Below, in pieces: positions 38,330 to 47,603 of a stretch of DNA of 64,000 nt (its first letter is position 1; each line of letters begins with the position of its first letter). The DNA comes from Marinovum algicola (GTDB lineage: Bacteria; Pseudomonadota; Alphaproteobacteria; Rhodobacterales; Rhodobacteraceae): contig NZ_FNYY01000003.1 in assembly GCF_900109145.1 (NCBI RefSeq), positions 62,001 through 126,000 of the forward strand, given 5' to 3'. The notes below the pieces were generated by a model that searched no databases, was not told where the DNA came from, and was given only the letters and a program-made list of their open reading frames with translations. A program made the position numbers and the translations under genes.

Positions 38330-39441
38330 TGCGCGAAACGGTCCATGTGCCCCTTGGCGACCGCGCCTATGACATCCGTATCGGGGGCGGGCTGCTGGCC
38401 CGCGCCGGCGAAGAGTTCCTGCCGTTCCTGGCGCGGCCCCGGGTGGCGGTGCTGACCGACGAGAACGTCGCGGCGGCGCATCTCGAAGCGCTGCGCGCCG
38501 GGCTTGCCGCCGAAGGCGTCGAGATGGTGGCGTTGGCGCTGCCTCCGGGCGAGGGCACCAAGGCCTGGCCACAATTTTCCCGCGCGGTGGAATGGCTGCT
38601 CGATCAGAAGATCGAGCGCCGCGATGTGGTGGTGGCGCTCGGCGGCGGGGTGATCGGCGATCTTGCCGGCTTTGCCGCGGCCGTGCTGCGGCGGGGGGTG
38701 CGGTTCATCCAGGTGCCGACATCGCTGCTGGCGCAGGTCGACAGTTCGGTCGGCGGCAAGACCGGGATCAATGCGCCGCAGGGCAAAAACCTGATCGGCG
38801 CATTTCACCAACCGTCGTTGGTGCTGGCCGACACCGATGTGCTGCACAGCCTGCCGGAGCGCGATTTCCTCGCCGGTTATGGCGAGGTGGTGAAATACGG
38901 GCTGCTCGGCGATCCGCATTTCTTCGACTGGCTGGAAGTGAACGGCCCGGCTCTGGCGACCGGCGACGAGAGCGCGCGGATCCACGCCGTGCGCCGCTCT
39001 TGCGAGATGAAGGCCGAGATCGTGGTGCGCGACGAAACCGAGCAGGGTGATCGGGCGCTTTTGAACCTCGGGCATACCTTTTGCCATGCGCTCGAGGCGG
39101 CGACCGGCTATTCCGACCGGCTGTTGCACGGCGAGGGCGTGGCGGTGGGCTGCGCGCTGGCCTTCGAGCTGTCGTCGCGGCTGGGGCTCTGTGCGCAGGA
39201 AGACCCGAGCCGGGTGCGGGCGCATATCAAGGCGATGGGGATGAAATGCGACCTCAAGGATATCCCTGGCGACCTGCCCTCGGCCGAGGCGCTGCTCGAC
39301 CTGATGGGGCAGGACAAAAAGGTGGTGGACGGCGAGCTGCGGTTCATTCTGGCGCGCGGCATCGGCGAGGCCTTCGTGGCCACGGACGTACCCGGCGATG
39401 CGGTGCTCTCCGTACTGCGGGATGGATTGGCGGACCGCTGA
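38329..39441 (+). CDS. aroB: 3-dehydroquinate synthase
   Basis: 370 residues from ATG 38329 (GGAG 8 bases upstream); a GTG three bases earlier is in frame. NAD-binding GGGVIGDLAGFAAAVLRRG, QVPTSLLAQVDSSVGGKT, metal ligands E in GEVVKYG and H in NLGHTFCHALE and LLHGEGVAVG. Converts DAHP to 3-dehydroquinate. One-base overlap with aroK indicates translational coupling. Confidence 0.96.
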   Translation: MRETVHVPLGDRAYDIRIGGGLLARAGEEFLPFLARPRVAVLTDENVAAAHLEALRAGLAAEGVEMVALALPPGEGTKAWPQFSRAVEWLLDQKIERRDVVVALGGGVIGDLAGFAAAVLRRGVRFIQVPTSLLAQVDSSVGGKTGINAPQGKNLIGAFHQPSLVLADTDVLHSLPERDFLAGYGEVVKYGLLGDPHFFDWLEVNGPALATGDESARIHAVRRSCEMKAEIVVRDETEQGDRALLNLGHTFCHALEAATGYSDRLLHGEGVAVGCALAFELSSRLGLCAQEDPSRVRAHIKAMGMKCDLKDIPGDLPSAEALLDLMGQDKKVVDGELRFILARGIGEAFVATDVPGDAVLSVLRDGLADR

Positions 39442-39527
39442 GGGGACCGTTTCCCCGGGGCGATTTCTGCACCGTCTCCCTCGGGTCAGGCCCGAGGATG
39501 ACGCCCTGAAAACACGCTGCCCAGGCC

Positions 39528-40169
39528 CTACCGCGAAATTCCGCCCAACGTCGTCGCCAGATCGCCATACCCGGTCAACCGGCGCTCGAAGGCCAGACCC
39601 AGCCGTTCCGCACAGGCGCGGGCCTTTTCGGTCAGCACCGGATCGTCGGTCTGGGCCTGATACACCAGCTTGTCGTAATTGCCGAAATACATGTTCAGCA
39701 GCTCGGGGTGGCGGTCGAGGCCCAGGGGCTGCCAGACAAAGGCGTCGAACTGGCGCACCAGGAAATCGGTCAGGTAGAAGGCGGTGAATTCTTCGCGTTC
39801 GGCAAAGGCGGCATTGCCCTCGAAGAAGCTGTAGCAATGCGGGCCGGGCACCATCTCGACCCCCATCTCCTCGCAGGCCGCCTGCAACTGGCCGCCGGTG
39901 CCGCAATCGGCATAGACCACGAAAAGCCGGTCATACTGCGCCCGGTGTTTGGCGACGGCGGCGCGCACCGCATCGGTGATCTTGTCCGGCGTGTTGTGCA
40001 GCTTGGCGGGCAGGCAGGCGAGATCGAGATGATCCCAGCCGTTGACCGCCTTCAGATCGAGGATCTCGCGCGCCAGGGCGCCGCAGGCGATCAGCAGGAT
40101 GCGGCCCTGACCGCGGGGCGCGAGGCCGGCCTCGGTCAGGGTCGTGTCATTGAGCGGCCGCGCGGTCAC
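39528..40169 (-). CDS. DUF1638 protein, partner of the corrinoid protein
   Basis: 213 residues from GTG 40169, which overlaps the corrinoid gene stop (GTGA). LLIACGALAREILDLKAVNGW opens the DUF1638 domain; cysteines appear in YADCGTGGQL and PHCYSFFEG, and FAEREEFTAFYLTDFLVRQFD follows. DUF1638 genes occur beside corrinoid methyltransferase proteins, which suggests a role with the cobalamin cofactor or methyl transfer. No activity is established. The strict overlap here argues for a shared function. Confidence 0.8.
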   Translation of the reverse strand: MTARPLNDTTLTEAGLAPRGQGRILLIACGALAREILDLKAVNGWDHLDLACLPAKLHNTPDKITDAVRAAVAKHRAQYDRLFVVYADCGTGGQLQAACEEMGVEMVPGPHCYSFFEGNAAFAEREEFTAFYLTDFLVRQFDAFVWQPLGLDRHPELLNMYFGNYDKLVYQAQTDDPVLTEKARACAERLGLAFERRLTGYGDLATTLGGISR

Positions 40170-40867
40170 CCGGCCATCTGGTTGTGACGGCGCGAGACCA
40201 GCGACTTGGCGGTTTCCACCGCGACAGCGGCATCGCGGCAATAGGCATCGGCGCCGATCGCCTTGCCGAACTCCTCGTTCAGCGGCGCGCCGCCGACCAG
40301 AACGATGTAATCGTCGCGGATGCCCATTTCGACCATCGTGTCGATCACCACCTTCATGTAGGGCATCGTCGTGGTCAGCAGGGCCGACATGCCGAGGATG
40401 TCGGCGCCCTCGGCCTTGGCCGCCTCGATGTAGCTTTCGACCGGGTTGTTGATGCCCAGATCGACCACCTCGAAGCCGGCGCCCTCCATCATCATCGATA
40501 CAAGGTTCTTGCCGATGTCGTGGATGTCACCCTTGACCGTGCCGATCACCATCTTGCCCATGCGCGGCGCGCCGGTCTCGGCCAGCAGCGGCTTGAGGAT
40601 GGCCATGCCGCCCTTCATCGCATTGGCGGCCAGAAGTACCTCTGGCACAAAGAGAATCCCGTCGCGAAAGTCCTTGCCGACAATCGTCATGCCACCGACC
40701 AGAGCCGTGGTCAGCACCTCGTAAGGCTGCCAGCCGCGCTCCAGCAGGATGTTCACGCCTTCCTCGATCTCTTCCTTGAGACCGTCGTAAAGATCGTCAT
40801 GCATCTGCTGGACAAGTTCTTCGTCGTCCAGTTCGGAAAGGATGATGTCGTCTTCTTCGTCAGACAT
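40166..40867 (-). CDS. corrinoid (B12-binding) protein, MetH-like B12 module
   Basis: 233 residues from ATG 40867. Residues 15-105 form the helical cap domain (LLERGWQPYEVLTTALVGGM), then a Rossmann B12 domain with the base-off motif GDIHDIGKNLVSMMMEGAG (D-x-H-x-x-G), where the histidine ligates cobalt, and MSALLTTTMPYM. It carries a methyl group on cobalamin. With the MetH-N-like enzyme at 42234-43250 it could form a split methionine synthase, as described for Phaeobacter and relatives. It could also serve another methyltransferase. Confidence 0.9.
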   Translation of the reverse strand: MSDEEDDIILSELDDEELVQQMHDDLYDGLKEEIEEGVNILLERGWQPYEVLTTALVGGMTIVGKDFRDGILFVPEVLLAANAMKGGMAILKPLLAETGAPRMGKMVIGTVKGDIHDIGKNLVSMMMEGAGFEVVDLGINNPVESYIEAAKAEGADILGMSALLTTTMPYMKVVIDTMVEMGIRDDYIVLVGGAPLNEEFGKAIGADAYCRDAAVAVETAKSLVSRRHNQMAG

Positions 40868-41045
40868 TGCGTGATTCCCTTGCTTGGGCATATGGGCCCG
40901 GTTTTTTCCAGCTATGGCCAGATTGCCGCAGGCCAAGTTGGCGGATTGCGACATCGACGGTCCTGTCACCGACGCATGCCGCGGCCGCGGCGCGCGCCTG
41001 TAGCGGCGAATTGCAAATGTTCCGCGTTCGTTCTAATCTGCGGCC

Positions 41046-42131
41046 ATGGATGATTTGCCTTGCGAGATCGACCCGCGCCAGCGCCCCGGACGCGGCGCCA
41101 GCCGCAACCAGACCGGGCGGTTCGAGCGCCATGCGTGGGTGGGCACGCATGACGGCTGGGAGATCGAGGAGGATCTGCCGGTGCTGCGCACCGAGGTGCG
41201 CGAGGAACAGGCGCGCAGCCTGATCACCTACAACCGGTCGCCGGATCTGCCCTTCGACCGGTCGATCAACCCCTATCGGGGATGCGAGCACGGCTGCATC
41301 TATTGTTTCGCCCGGCCCAGCCATGCCTATCTGGGCCTGTCGCCCGGGCTGGATTTCGAGACCCGGTTGGTGGCGCGGCCCAATGCGGCGGCGGTGCTGC
41401 GGCGCGAGTTGCGGGCGCCGCGCTATCAGGTGGCGCCGCTGGCGATCGGCACCAATACCGACCCTTATCAACCGCTTGAGCGTGACCGCGGGTTGATGCG
41501 CGCCTGTCTCGGGGTCTTGGCCGATTGCAATCATCCGGTGGCGATCGTCACCAAGGGCACGCTGGTCGAGCGCGACATCGACATCCTGGCGCCGATGGCC
41601 GCGAAAGGCCTGGCGCGGGTCGGCCTGTCGGTGACATCGCTCGATGCCACGCTGTCGCGAAAGATGGAGCCGCGGGCGCCGGCGCCCAAGCGCCGCTTTG
41701 CCACCATCCGAAGGCTGACCGAGGCCGGCATCCCGGTGCGGCTCATGGTCTCGCCGGTGGTGCCCGCGCTCACCGATCCCGAGCTCGAGGCCATCCTCGA
41801 GGCTGGGGCGGAGGCCGGCGCCGATGCGGCGAGCTGGATCATGCTGCGGCTGCCGCGCGAGGTCTCGCCGCTCTGGCAGGCCTGGCTGGCCGAACATTAC
41901 CCCGACCGCGCCGCCCGCGTCATGGCGCGGCTGCGCGAGATGCACGGCGGCAAGGATTACGACGCCCGCTGGGGCCACAGGATGCGTGGCGAGGGCGCCT
42001 ATGCCGAGATCATCGCCGCCCGTTTCCGGCGCCAGGCGCGGGCGCTGGGCCTCGACCGAAAGGTTTCGCCGCTGTGCTGCGATCTCTTTGCCCGCCCCGG
42101 GCAGGCCGGCGACCAGCTCTCGCTGTTCTGA
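41046..42131 (+). CDS. PA0069-type radical SAM protein
   Basis: 361 residues. CEHGCIYCFARPSHAYLG holds the C-x3-C-x2-C cluster for the [4Fe-4S] centre, preceded by SINPYRGC, and then NTDPYQPLERDRGLMRACL. The set RPS-H-A-Y-L-G-L-S-P-G is diagnostic of the PA0069/spore-photolyase-like group. Substrate unknown. Divergent from the corrinoid gene (178-base gap without recognised riboswitch). Confidence 0.9.
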   Translation: MDDLPCEIDPRQRPGRGASRNQTGRFERHAWVGTHDGWEIEEDLPVLRTEVREEQARSLITYNRSPDLPFDRSINPYRGCEHGCIYCFARPSHAYLGLSPGLDFETRLVARPNAAAVLRRELRAPRYQVAPLAIGTNTDPYQPLERDRGLMRACLGVLADCNHPVAIVTKGTLVERDIDILAPMAAKGLARVGLSVTSLDATLSRKMEPRAPAPKRRFATIRRLTEAGIPVRLMVSPVVPALTDPELEAILEAGAEAGADAASWIMLRLPREVSPLWQAWLAEHYPDRAARVMARLREMHGGKDYDARWGHRMRGEGAYAEIIAARFRRQARALGLDRKVSPLCCDLFARPGQAGDQLSLF

Positions 42132-42233
42132 GCCCGGTGCCGGGAGACCGCTGTTTGCACGGGGAAGGCATGCCATGGGTGTGGCCGATCCAAGGTTGGT
42201 GATGAAAGGGGCCGGGCCGGGGCCCGGGCGGGC

Positions 42234-43250
42234 TCAGCCGCGCCGGCGCCGCCGGTTGCGGCTGGGCGCCTCGACCGCGTTCTCGCCGGAGCCGTCGCTT
42301 TCCGAGCTGAATCCGCCGATCGACGAAACGATCTGGTCCAGCGTCGGGCGCGGACCCTTGGGGCGGGATTCCAGCGCCGCGCGCATGGCGCGCAGGTGCT
42401 CCGGCATGGTGCCGCAGCAGCCGCCGATGATCGAGGCGCCGGCATCGCGCGCCATGACCGCGTAATCGCCCATCAGCTCGGGCGTGCCGTCATAATGAAT
42501 GTGGCCGTCGACATATTTCGGAATGCCGGCGTTGCCCTTGGCGATCAGCGGCAGGTCGGGGCCTTGGGCGGCAAAGCTCAGCGTGGTGCGCAGGAGGTCC
42601 GAGGCGCCGGTGCCGCAATTGGCGCCGAAGGCCAGCGGCGGATTGGGCAGGCTCTGGGCCAGCTGCACCATGTCGGAGGCGGTGACGCCCATCATCGTGC
42701 GCCCGGCGGTGTCAAAGCTCATGGTGCCGCACCAGGGCATGCCGGCCAGGGCAAAGGCCTCGGCGGCGGCGCGAAACTCCTCGGGCGCGGAAATCGTCTC
42801 GACCCAGAGCACATCGGCGCCCCCGGCCTTGAGCCCCTCGGCCTGTTCGTGAAACATCTCGACCGCCTCGGCGTGGCTGAGTGTGCCGACGGGTTCCATG
42901 ATGTCACCGGTGGGCCCGACCGAGCCCGCGACGACAATCGGCCGGCCGGCGGCATCGGCCACCTCGCGGCCGAGTTCGGCGGCGATGCGGTTGAGCTCAC
43001 TCACCCGGTCCTGGGCCTCGTGCAGTTTCAGCCGCGAGGCATTGCCGCCGAAGCTGTTGGTCAGGAAGATGTCGGACCCGGCCTCGACCGCGCCGCGATA
43101 GAGCGCGCGGATCTTTTCGGGCTCGTCGACGTTCCACAGCTCGGGCGCATCACCCGACATCAGCCCCATGTTGAACAGGTTGGTGCCGGTCGCGCCGTCA
43201 GCGAGCAGCCAGTCGCGGTCTTGCAGCAGTTTGCTCAGCGCGTCGGTCAT
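42234..43250 (-). CDS. bmt: homocysteine S-methyltransferase, MetH N-terminal type
   Basis: 338 residues from ATG 43250 (AGGAAGG 8 bases upstream). Opens WLLADGATGTNLFNMGL, zinc cysteines in GANCGTGASD and IIGGCCGTMPEH. This is the homocysteine-binding barrel of MetH/BHMT. There is no folate or B12 domain. Annotators call such genes 'betaine-homocysteine methyltransferase', but with the stand-alone corrinoid protein 1.4 kb away it fits one part of a split MetH. The C-terminus is basic (RNRRRRRG), perhaps for partner contact. Confidence 0.88.
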   Translation of the reverse strand: MTDALSKLLQDRDWLLADGATGTNLFNMGLMSGDAPELWNVDEPEKIRALYRGAVEAGSDIFLTNSFGGNASRLKLHEAQDRVSELNRIAAELGREVADAAGRPIVVAGSVGPTGDIMEPVGTLSHAEAVEMFHEQAEGLKAGGADVLWVETISAPEEFRAAAEAFALAGMPWCGTMSFDTAGRTMMGVTASDMVQLAQSLPNPPLAFGANCGTGASDLLRTTLSFAAQGPDLPLIAKGNAGIPKYVDGHIHYDGTPELMGDYAVMARDAGASIIGGCCGTMPEHLRAMRAALESRPKGPRPTLDQIVSSIGGFSSESDGSGENAVEAPSRNRRRRRG

Positions 43251-43313
43251 GGAGAGGGCCTTCCTGTCTTGATGTCTCGCGGCAGATGACACAGCCGGCA
43301 CCTGTGCGCAAAT

Positions 43314-43337
43314 TCATAATGTGCATGATCTTTATGA
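43314..43337. promoter_or_regulatory. inverted repeat upstream of the homocysteine methyltransferase gene
   Basis: TCATAA (43314-43319), 12 bases, TTATGA (43332-43337), 64-87 bases before the start on the minus strand in an AT-rich patch inside a very GC-rich gap. The layout suits a LysR-type regulator such as MetR, but this is a pattern call only. Confidence 0.3.
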
Positions 43338-43459
43338 GGTTGGCGCGGTGTCGGCCGATCCGGGCCGGCGTCGCGCCGCGCGGCCGCAATCTCGGGGCCA
43401 CCGCCGGGGGCGGGCGGCCCCGATGGCGGGGCGGCCCGTTGGAAACCATGGAACCGGGC

Positions 43460-43774
43460 TCAGGATTCCTTGACGATCTGGCCTTTGGCCTCGATCAGCA
43501 TTTCCGCCATCTTGGCGCGGATTTCGGCCTCCTCGGCCTTGCCTTCGAGATCGGCCGCCACCTTGCGCACCACGTCTTCATGGCCGATTTCCTCGAAATC
43601 CGCCCTTACCACGTCGAGCGCATAGGCATTGGCCTCGTCACCGGATTTTCCCAGCAGAGCGGCCGCCCAGAGTCCGACCAGCTTGTTGCGGCGGGCCTCG
43701 GCCTTGAATTTCATTTCCTCGTCATGCGCGTACATGTTCTCGAATGCGCGCTCGCGGTCGTCGAAAGTTGTCAT
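43460..43774 (-). CDS. ATP synthase zeta subunit (DUF1476 F1-ATPase inhibitor)
   Basis: 104 residues; GAGGA 8 bases before ATG 43774. TTFDDRERAFENMYAHDEEM is the inhibitory N-terminus of the zeta subunit, followed by four helices (RRNKLVGLWAAALLGKSG and on). Known from Paracoccus denitrificans: zeta blocks ATP hydrolysis by F1 in alphaproteobacteria. It is distinct from mitochondrial IF1 except at the short N-terminal region. Divergent from purC. Confidence 0.9.
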   Translation of the reverse strand: MTTFDDRERAFENMYAHDEEMKFKAEARRNKLVGLWAAALLGKSGDEANAYALDVVRADFEEIGHEDVVRKVAADLEGKAEEAEIRAKMAEMLIEAKGQIVKES

Positions 43775-43935
43775 GGGCAGGTCCTCTGGTGCCGTATTCG
43801 TCATTCAGATATGCCGCCCCTCGGCCTTCGCCGCAAGAGGTGAGGTCCGCTTGCGACAATGCGGAGCATGGCGTAAGAGGGCGCACGCGCGGCGGGACTC
43901 GGCCCTGAGCCGCGCAAGACATGAAAGGCTGCGAG

Positions 43936-44697
43936 ATGGCGCGTCGCAAGAAGATTTACGAAGGCAAGGCCAAGATTCTGTATGAAGGCCCCGAACCGGG
44001 CACCATCGTGCAATACTTCAAGGACGATGCCACCGCCTTCAACGCGCAGAAAAAGGATGTGGTCGACGGCAAGGGCGTGCTCAACAACCGCCTGAGCGAG
44101 TTCTTCATGACCGGTCTGAACGAGATCGGCGTGCCGACCCACTTCATCAAGCGGCTCAACATGCGCGAGCAGCTGGTCAAGGCCTGCGAGATCGTGCCGC
44201 TCGAGGTGATCGTGCGCAACTTTGCCGCCGGTTCGATGAGCCAGCGTCTGGGCATCGAAGAGGGCACCCGGCTGCCGCGTCCGATCGTGGAATATTGCTA
44301 CAAGGACGACAAGCTGGGCGATCCGCTGGTCACCGAAGAGCATATCGCCGCCTTTGGCTGGGCCAGCCCGCAGGACATGGACGACATCCTGAGCCTGGCA
44401 TTGCGGGTCAACGATTATCTGTCCGGGCTGATGTATGGCGTCGGCATCAAGCTGGTCGACTTCAAGATCGAGATCGGCCGGGTCTATGAAGGCGATTTCC
44501 AGCGCCTGATTGTCGCCGACGAGATCAGCCCCGACAGCTGCCGGCTGTGGGATATCGAAACCGGCAAGAAGCTGGACAAGGACGTCTTCCGCCGCGATCT
44601 GGGCAATCTGACTGACGCCTATACCGAGGTGGCGACCCGTCTGGGGGTCATGCCGCGCCAGGCGACTCCTATGGAAAAGCCGAAACTTATCAACTGA
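43936..44697 (+). CDS. purC: phosphoribosylaminoimidazole-succinocarboxamide synthase
   Basis: 253 residues from ATG 43936 (AAAGG 7 bases upstream). [43 protein letters not shown] and [10 protein letters not shown] are the ATP/CAIR-binding motifs of SAICAR synthase. First of three purine genes here; purS and purQ follow, with a repeat in between. PurL is not in the window. Confidence 0.97.
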   Translation: MARRKKIYEGKAKILYEGPEPGTIVQYFKDDATAFNAQKKDVVDGKGVLNNRLSEFFMTGLNEIGVPTHFIKRLNMREQLVKACEIVPLEVIVRNFAAGSMSQRLGIEEGTRLPRPIVEYCYKDDKLGDPLVTEEHIAAFGWASPQDMDDILSLALRVNDYLSGLMYGVGIKLVDFKIEIGRVYEGDFQRLIVADEISPDSCRLWDIETGKKLDKDVFRRDLGNLTDAYTEVATRLGVMPRQATPMEKPKLIN

Positions 44698-44723
44698 ATG
44701 CGCCTCGGTCTTGCGGCAGAATT

Positions 44724-44770
44724 GCGTATTTGAAAAGAGAAGAAGACCCTTGGGGTGGGACGCCCCGGGG
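44724..44770. repeat. dispersed intergenic repeat between purC and purS
   Basis: GCGTATTTGAAAAGAGAAGA and AGACCC, then a GGGGT...GGGGCG palindrome (GGGACGCCCC). On the minus strand it reads CTTCTTCTC-TTTTCAAATACGC, the core of the dispersed repeat. Confidence 0.55.
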
Positions 44771-44789
44771 CGTGACAAGGACGAACGGC

Positions 44790-45020
44790 ATGAAAGCACG
44801 AGTGCATGTGATGTTGAAAACCGGTGTGCTGGACCCTCAGGGCGAGGCGGTGCGCCATGCGCTTGGCGCGCTGGGCTTTGACGGTGTCGAAGGTGTGCGC
44901 CAGGGCAAGGTGATCGACCTCGAGCTGGCGGCGGGCACAACCGAGGCACAGGTCGCCGAGATGTGCGAGAAGCTGCTCGCCAACACGGTGATCGAAAGCT
45001 ACCAGATCGAGATGCAGTAA
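44790..45020 (+). CDS. purS: phosphoribosylformylglycinamidine synthase subunit PurS
   Basis: 76 residues. KARVHVMLKTGVLDPQGEAV and FDGVEGVRQGKVIDLEL are the PurS fold, and the protein ends ESYQIEM. Bridges PurL and PurQ in the three-part FGAM synthase and helps ammonia transfer. purQ follows after 45 bases, as usual. Confidence 0.95.
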   Translation: MKARVHVMLKTGVLDPQGEAVRHALGALGFDGVEGVRQGKVIDLELAAGTTEAQVAEMCEKLLANTVIESYQIEMQ

Positions 45021-45065
45021 GTGGCGTGAGCCATTGAAAACCAAGAGTTTTTCAGGAGTGTCCAC

Positions 45066-45740
45066 ATGAAAGCCGCAGTCCTCGTCTTTCCCGGATCGAA
45101 TTGTGATCGCGACATGGCCAAGGCCTTCGAGGCGGCGGGTTTCGACGTTTCGATGATCTGGCACAAGGATCACGCGCTGCCCGAGGGGGTCGATATCGTC
45201 GGCGTGCCGGGCGGGTTTTCCTATGGTGACTACCTGCGCTGCGGCGCGATTGCCGCCAATTCGCCGATCTGCCGCGAGCTGAAACAGCACGCCGAGGCGG
45301 GCGGCTATGTGCTTGGGGTCTGCAACGGCTTTCAGGTGCTGACCGAAACCGGCCTGCTGCCCGGCGCGCTGCTGCGCAATGCGGGTCTCAAGTACATCTG
45401 CCGCACGGTGCCGCTGGTGGTGGGGACCGAGGACAGCGTCTTTACGCAAGACTATGAAAAGGGGCAGGAAATCCTGATCCCGATCGCCCATCACGATGGC
45501 AATTACTTTGCCGATGACGCGACGCTCGACCGGCTCGAGGCGGACGACCGCGTGGCCTTTCGCTATGGTCGCAATCCGAACGGCTCGGCGCGCGACATCG
45601 CCGGCATCCTGTCGGAGAACCGCCGGGTGCTGGGCATGATGCCGCATCCCGAACGCGCCGCCGAGGATGCGCATGGCAACACCGATGGCAAGCCGGTGTT
45701 CGATGCGCTGGCCACGGCGCTTGAGCGTGTCCTTGCCTGA
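45066..45740 (+). CDS. purQ: phosphoribosylformylglycinamidine synthase subunit PurQ (glutaminase)
   Basis: 224 residues, class I glutamine amidotransferase. Nucleophile cysteine in GVCNGFQVL, His-x-Glu in GMMPHPERA, and [19 protein letters not shown] is the PurQ signature. Provides ammonia to PurL. GGAG 7 bases upstream. Confidence 0.96.
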   Translation: MKAAVLVFPGSNCDRDMAKAFEAAGFDVSMIWHKDHALPEGVDIVGVPGGFSYGDYLRCGAIAANSPICRELKQHAEAGGYVLGVCNGFQVLTETGLLPGALLRNAGLKYICRTVPLVVGTEDSVFTQDYEKGQEILIPIAHHDGNYFADDATLDRLEADDRVAFRYGRNPNGSARDIAGILSENRRVLGMMPHPERAAEDAHGNTDGKPVFDALATALERVLA

Positions 45741-45792
45741 GGTCGCAGGTCTGTTGCTTGAGCGGGCGGCTTCGGCGGCGTAGAGTCGGGCG

Positions 45793-47577
45793 ATGAAACC
45801 TGAACGCCGCAGAAGCGCCCGTCCGGGCGAACGGTTGTTGCGCCGCAGCGGACCGCTGTCATGGCGCGTGCGGCTTGCGCTGTTCTCGCTTCTGCTGATG
45901 GCGGTGGCGACGGTCTGGTTCACCAACCGTCTGCTGAGCGACCGCTTCACCGAAACCACCCGCAACCGGGCCGAGCTTCGGCTGGCGCTCTATTCCGGCA
46001 ACGTGCTGTCGGAACTGCGCCGCAATTCCATCGTGCCACAGCTTCTGGCGCGCGACCCGGCGCTGATCGGGGCGCTGAATTCCGCCGATTACTCGCAATC
46101 CACCCAGCGGCTGATTTCCTTTGTCGACGAGATCGGCGCCGCCTCGCTGATGCTGCTCGACAGCGGCGGCCGCGCGGTGGCCGCGACCGACCGCAATATC
46201 CTCGGGTCGACCCACCGGCAGGAACCCTATTTCATCGGCGCGCTGCGCTCGAACTCGACGGTGTTCTCGACCCTCCCGCGCGAGGCCGGCGGCTTTCGCT
46301 TTGCCTACAGCCGGCGGATCGAGAGCAATGGCGAGCTGATCGGCGTGATCGTCGTCGAGGTCGATCTGCAAAAATTCGAGCGTGCCTGGGTGGGGATCGC
46401 CGATGCGGTGCTGGTGACCGACAGCGAAGGGGTGATCATTCTGGCCACCGAGCCGCGCTGGCGCGGGCTGACCGAGGCCGATGCGCTGCGCCGCGAGCCG
46501 GCCGACAGCGCCATCGAACGTGCCATCCGCGCCACCTCGGACTGGACCCATGTGCCGGCCGATGCCTATCTCAAGGGCGAGGCGGTGATGCGGATGGAGG
46601 CCCGGATCGCCTTTCGCGGCTGGCGGATCGTGAGCTTCACGCCTTATGCCTCGGTGCGCGAGAAGGTGAACGCGGTTCTGGCGCTCGAGATCATGGGATT
46701 TGCCATGCTCTTTGCGCTGGCCTTCTATTTCCTCAGCCGCAAGACGGCGGTGCGCATGGCCCTGTTCCAGCGAGAATCGGCGGAATTGCGCGCACTTAAC
46801 ACCCGCCTTCAGCGTGAGATCGCCGAGCGTGAACGGGTGCAAAAGACCCTCGCCGTGGCCGAGCAGACGCTGGCGCAGAGCTCGAAACTGGCGGCGCTTG
46901 GCGAGATGTCGGCGGCAGTCAGCCACGAATTGAACCAGCCGCTGGCGGCGATGAAGACCTATCTGGCCGGCGCGCGGCTGCTGATCAACCGCAACCGTCC
47001 CGACGAGGCGCTGTCGTCTTTTGCCCGCGTTGACGACCTGCTCGACCGGATGGGCGCGATCACCCGGCAGCTCAAAAGCTATGCCCGCAAGGGCGGAGAG
47101 ATGCTGAGCCCGGTCGATATGGGGGATTCGCTGTCCTCGGCGCTGGCGATGATGGAGCCGCAGCTCAAGCAGCGGCACGTCAACCTGACCCGGGTTCTGC
47201 CACCGCAGCCGGTGCGGGTGATGGCCGATCGGGTGCGGGTGGAACAGGTGATGGTGAATCTTCTGCGAAACGCATTAGATGCCACCAAGGGGCTGCGGGA
47301 TCCCCAGATCGAGGTGATCCTGTCGGGCGGCGAGACCGCGACTCTGTCCGTGCGCGACAACGGTCACGGGATCGAGGATCTCGATGCGCTGTTCGAACCG
47401 TTCTATACCACCAAGCAGCCGGGCGAAGGCGTGGGGCTTGGATTGGCGATCTCTTCCGGGATCGTCAGCGATCTGGGCGGACGGCTGACCGCGCGCAACG
47501 GCGAAGACAGTGGCGCTGTGTTCGAGATGCAGCTGCCGATCCTGAACGAAGCCGCGGACCATCAGGCCGCGGAGTAG
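45793..47577 (+). CDS. dctB: DctB-like sensor histidine kinase
   Basis: 594 residues. Helix 1 at about 24-44 (VRLALFSLLLMAVATVWF), periplasmic double-PAS/dCACHE sensor (about 45-295; LDSGGRAVAATDRNILGSTH), helix 2 at about 296-316 (LALEIMGFAMLFALAFYFL), coiled coil, then HisKA with phospho-His in AVSHELNQPLAAMKTY, N box LLRNALDAT, G boxes DNGHGIEDLDALF and GVGLGLAISSGIV. This is the DctB layout for C4-dicarboxylate sensing. The cognate regulator gene starts 26 bases after. No dctP/M gene adjoins. Confidence 0.85.
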   Translation: MKPERRRSARPGERLLRRSGPLSWRVRLALFSLLLMAVATVWFTNRLLSDRFTETTRNRAELRLALYSGNVLSELRRNSIVPQLLARDPALIGALNSADYSQSTQRLISFVDEIGAASLMLLDSGGRAVAATDRNILGSTHRQEPYFIGALRSNSTVFSTLPREAGGFRFAYSRRIESNGELIGVIVVEVDLQKFERAWVGIADAVLVTDSEGVIILATEPRWRGLTEADALRREPADSAIERAIRATSDWTHVPADAYLKGEAVMRMEARIAFRGWRIVSFTPYASVREKVNAVLALEIMGFAMLFALAFYFLSRKTAVRMALFQRESAELRALNTRLQREIAERERVQKTLAVAEQTLAQSSKLAALGEMSAAVSHELNQPLAAMKTYLAGARLLINRNRPDEALSSFARVDDLLDRMGAITRQLKSYARKGGEMLSPVDMGDSLSSALAMMEPQLKQRHVNLTRVLPPQPVRVMADRVRVEQVMVNLLRNALDATKGLRDPQIEVILSGGETATLSVRDNGHGIEDLDALFEPFYTTKQPGEGVGLGLAISSGIVSDLGGRLTARNGEDSGAVFEMQLPILNEAADHQAAE

Positions 47578-47603
47578 CAATATGAAGGTAAGGGCGTAAG
47601 ACC

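Noticed and set aside
40868-41045. Possible cobalamin riboswitch before the corrinoid gene
   Set aside because: None of the conserved B12-box segments could be found on either strand.
43251-43459. Possible SAM or SAH riboswitch before the homocysteine methyltransferase gene
   Set aside because: No match to the conserved cores I know; only an AT-rich inverted repeat is seen.
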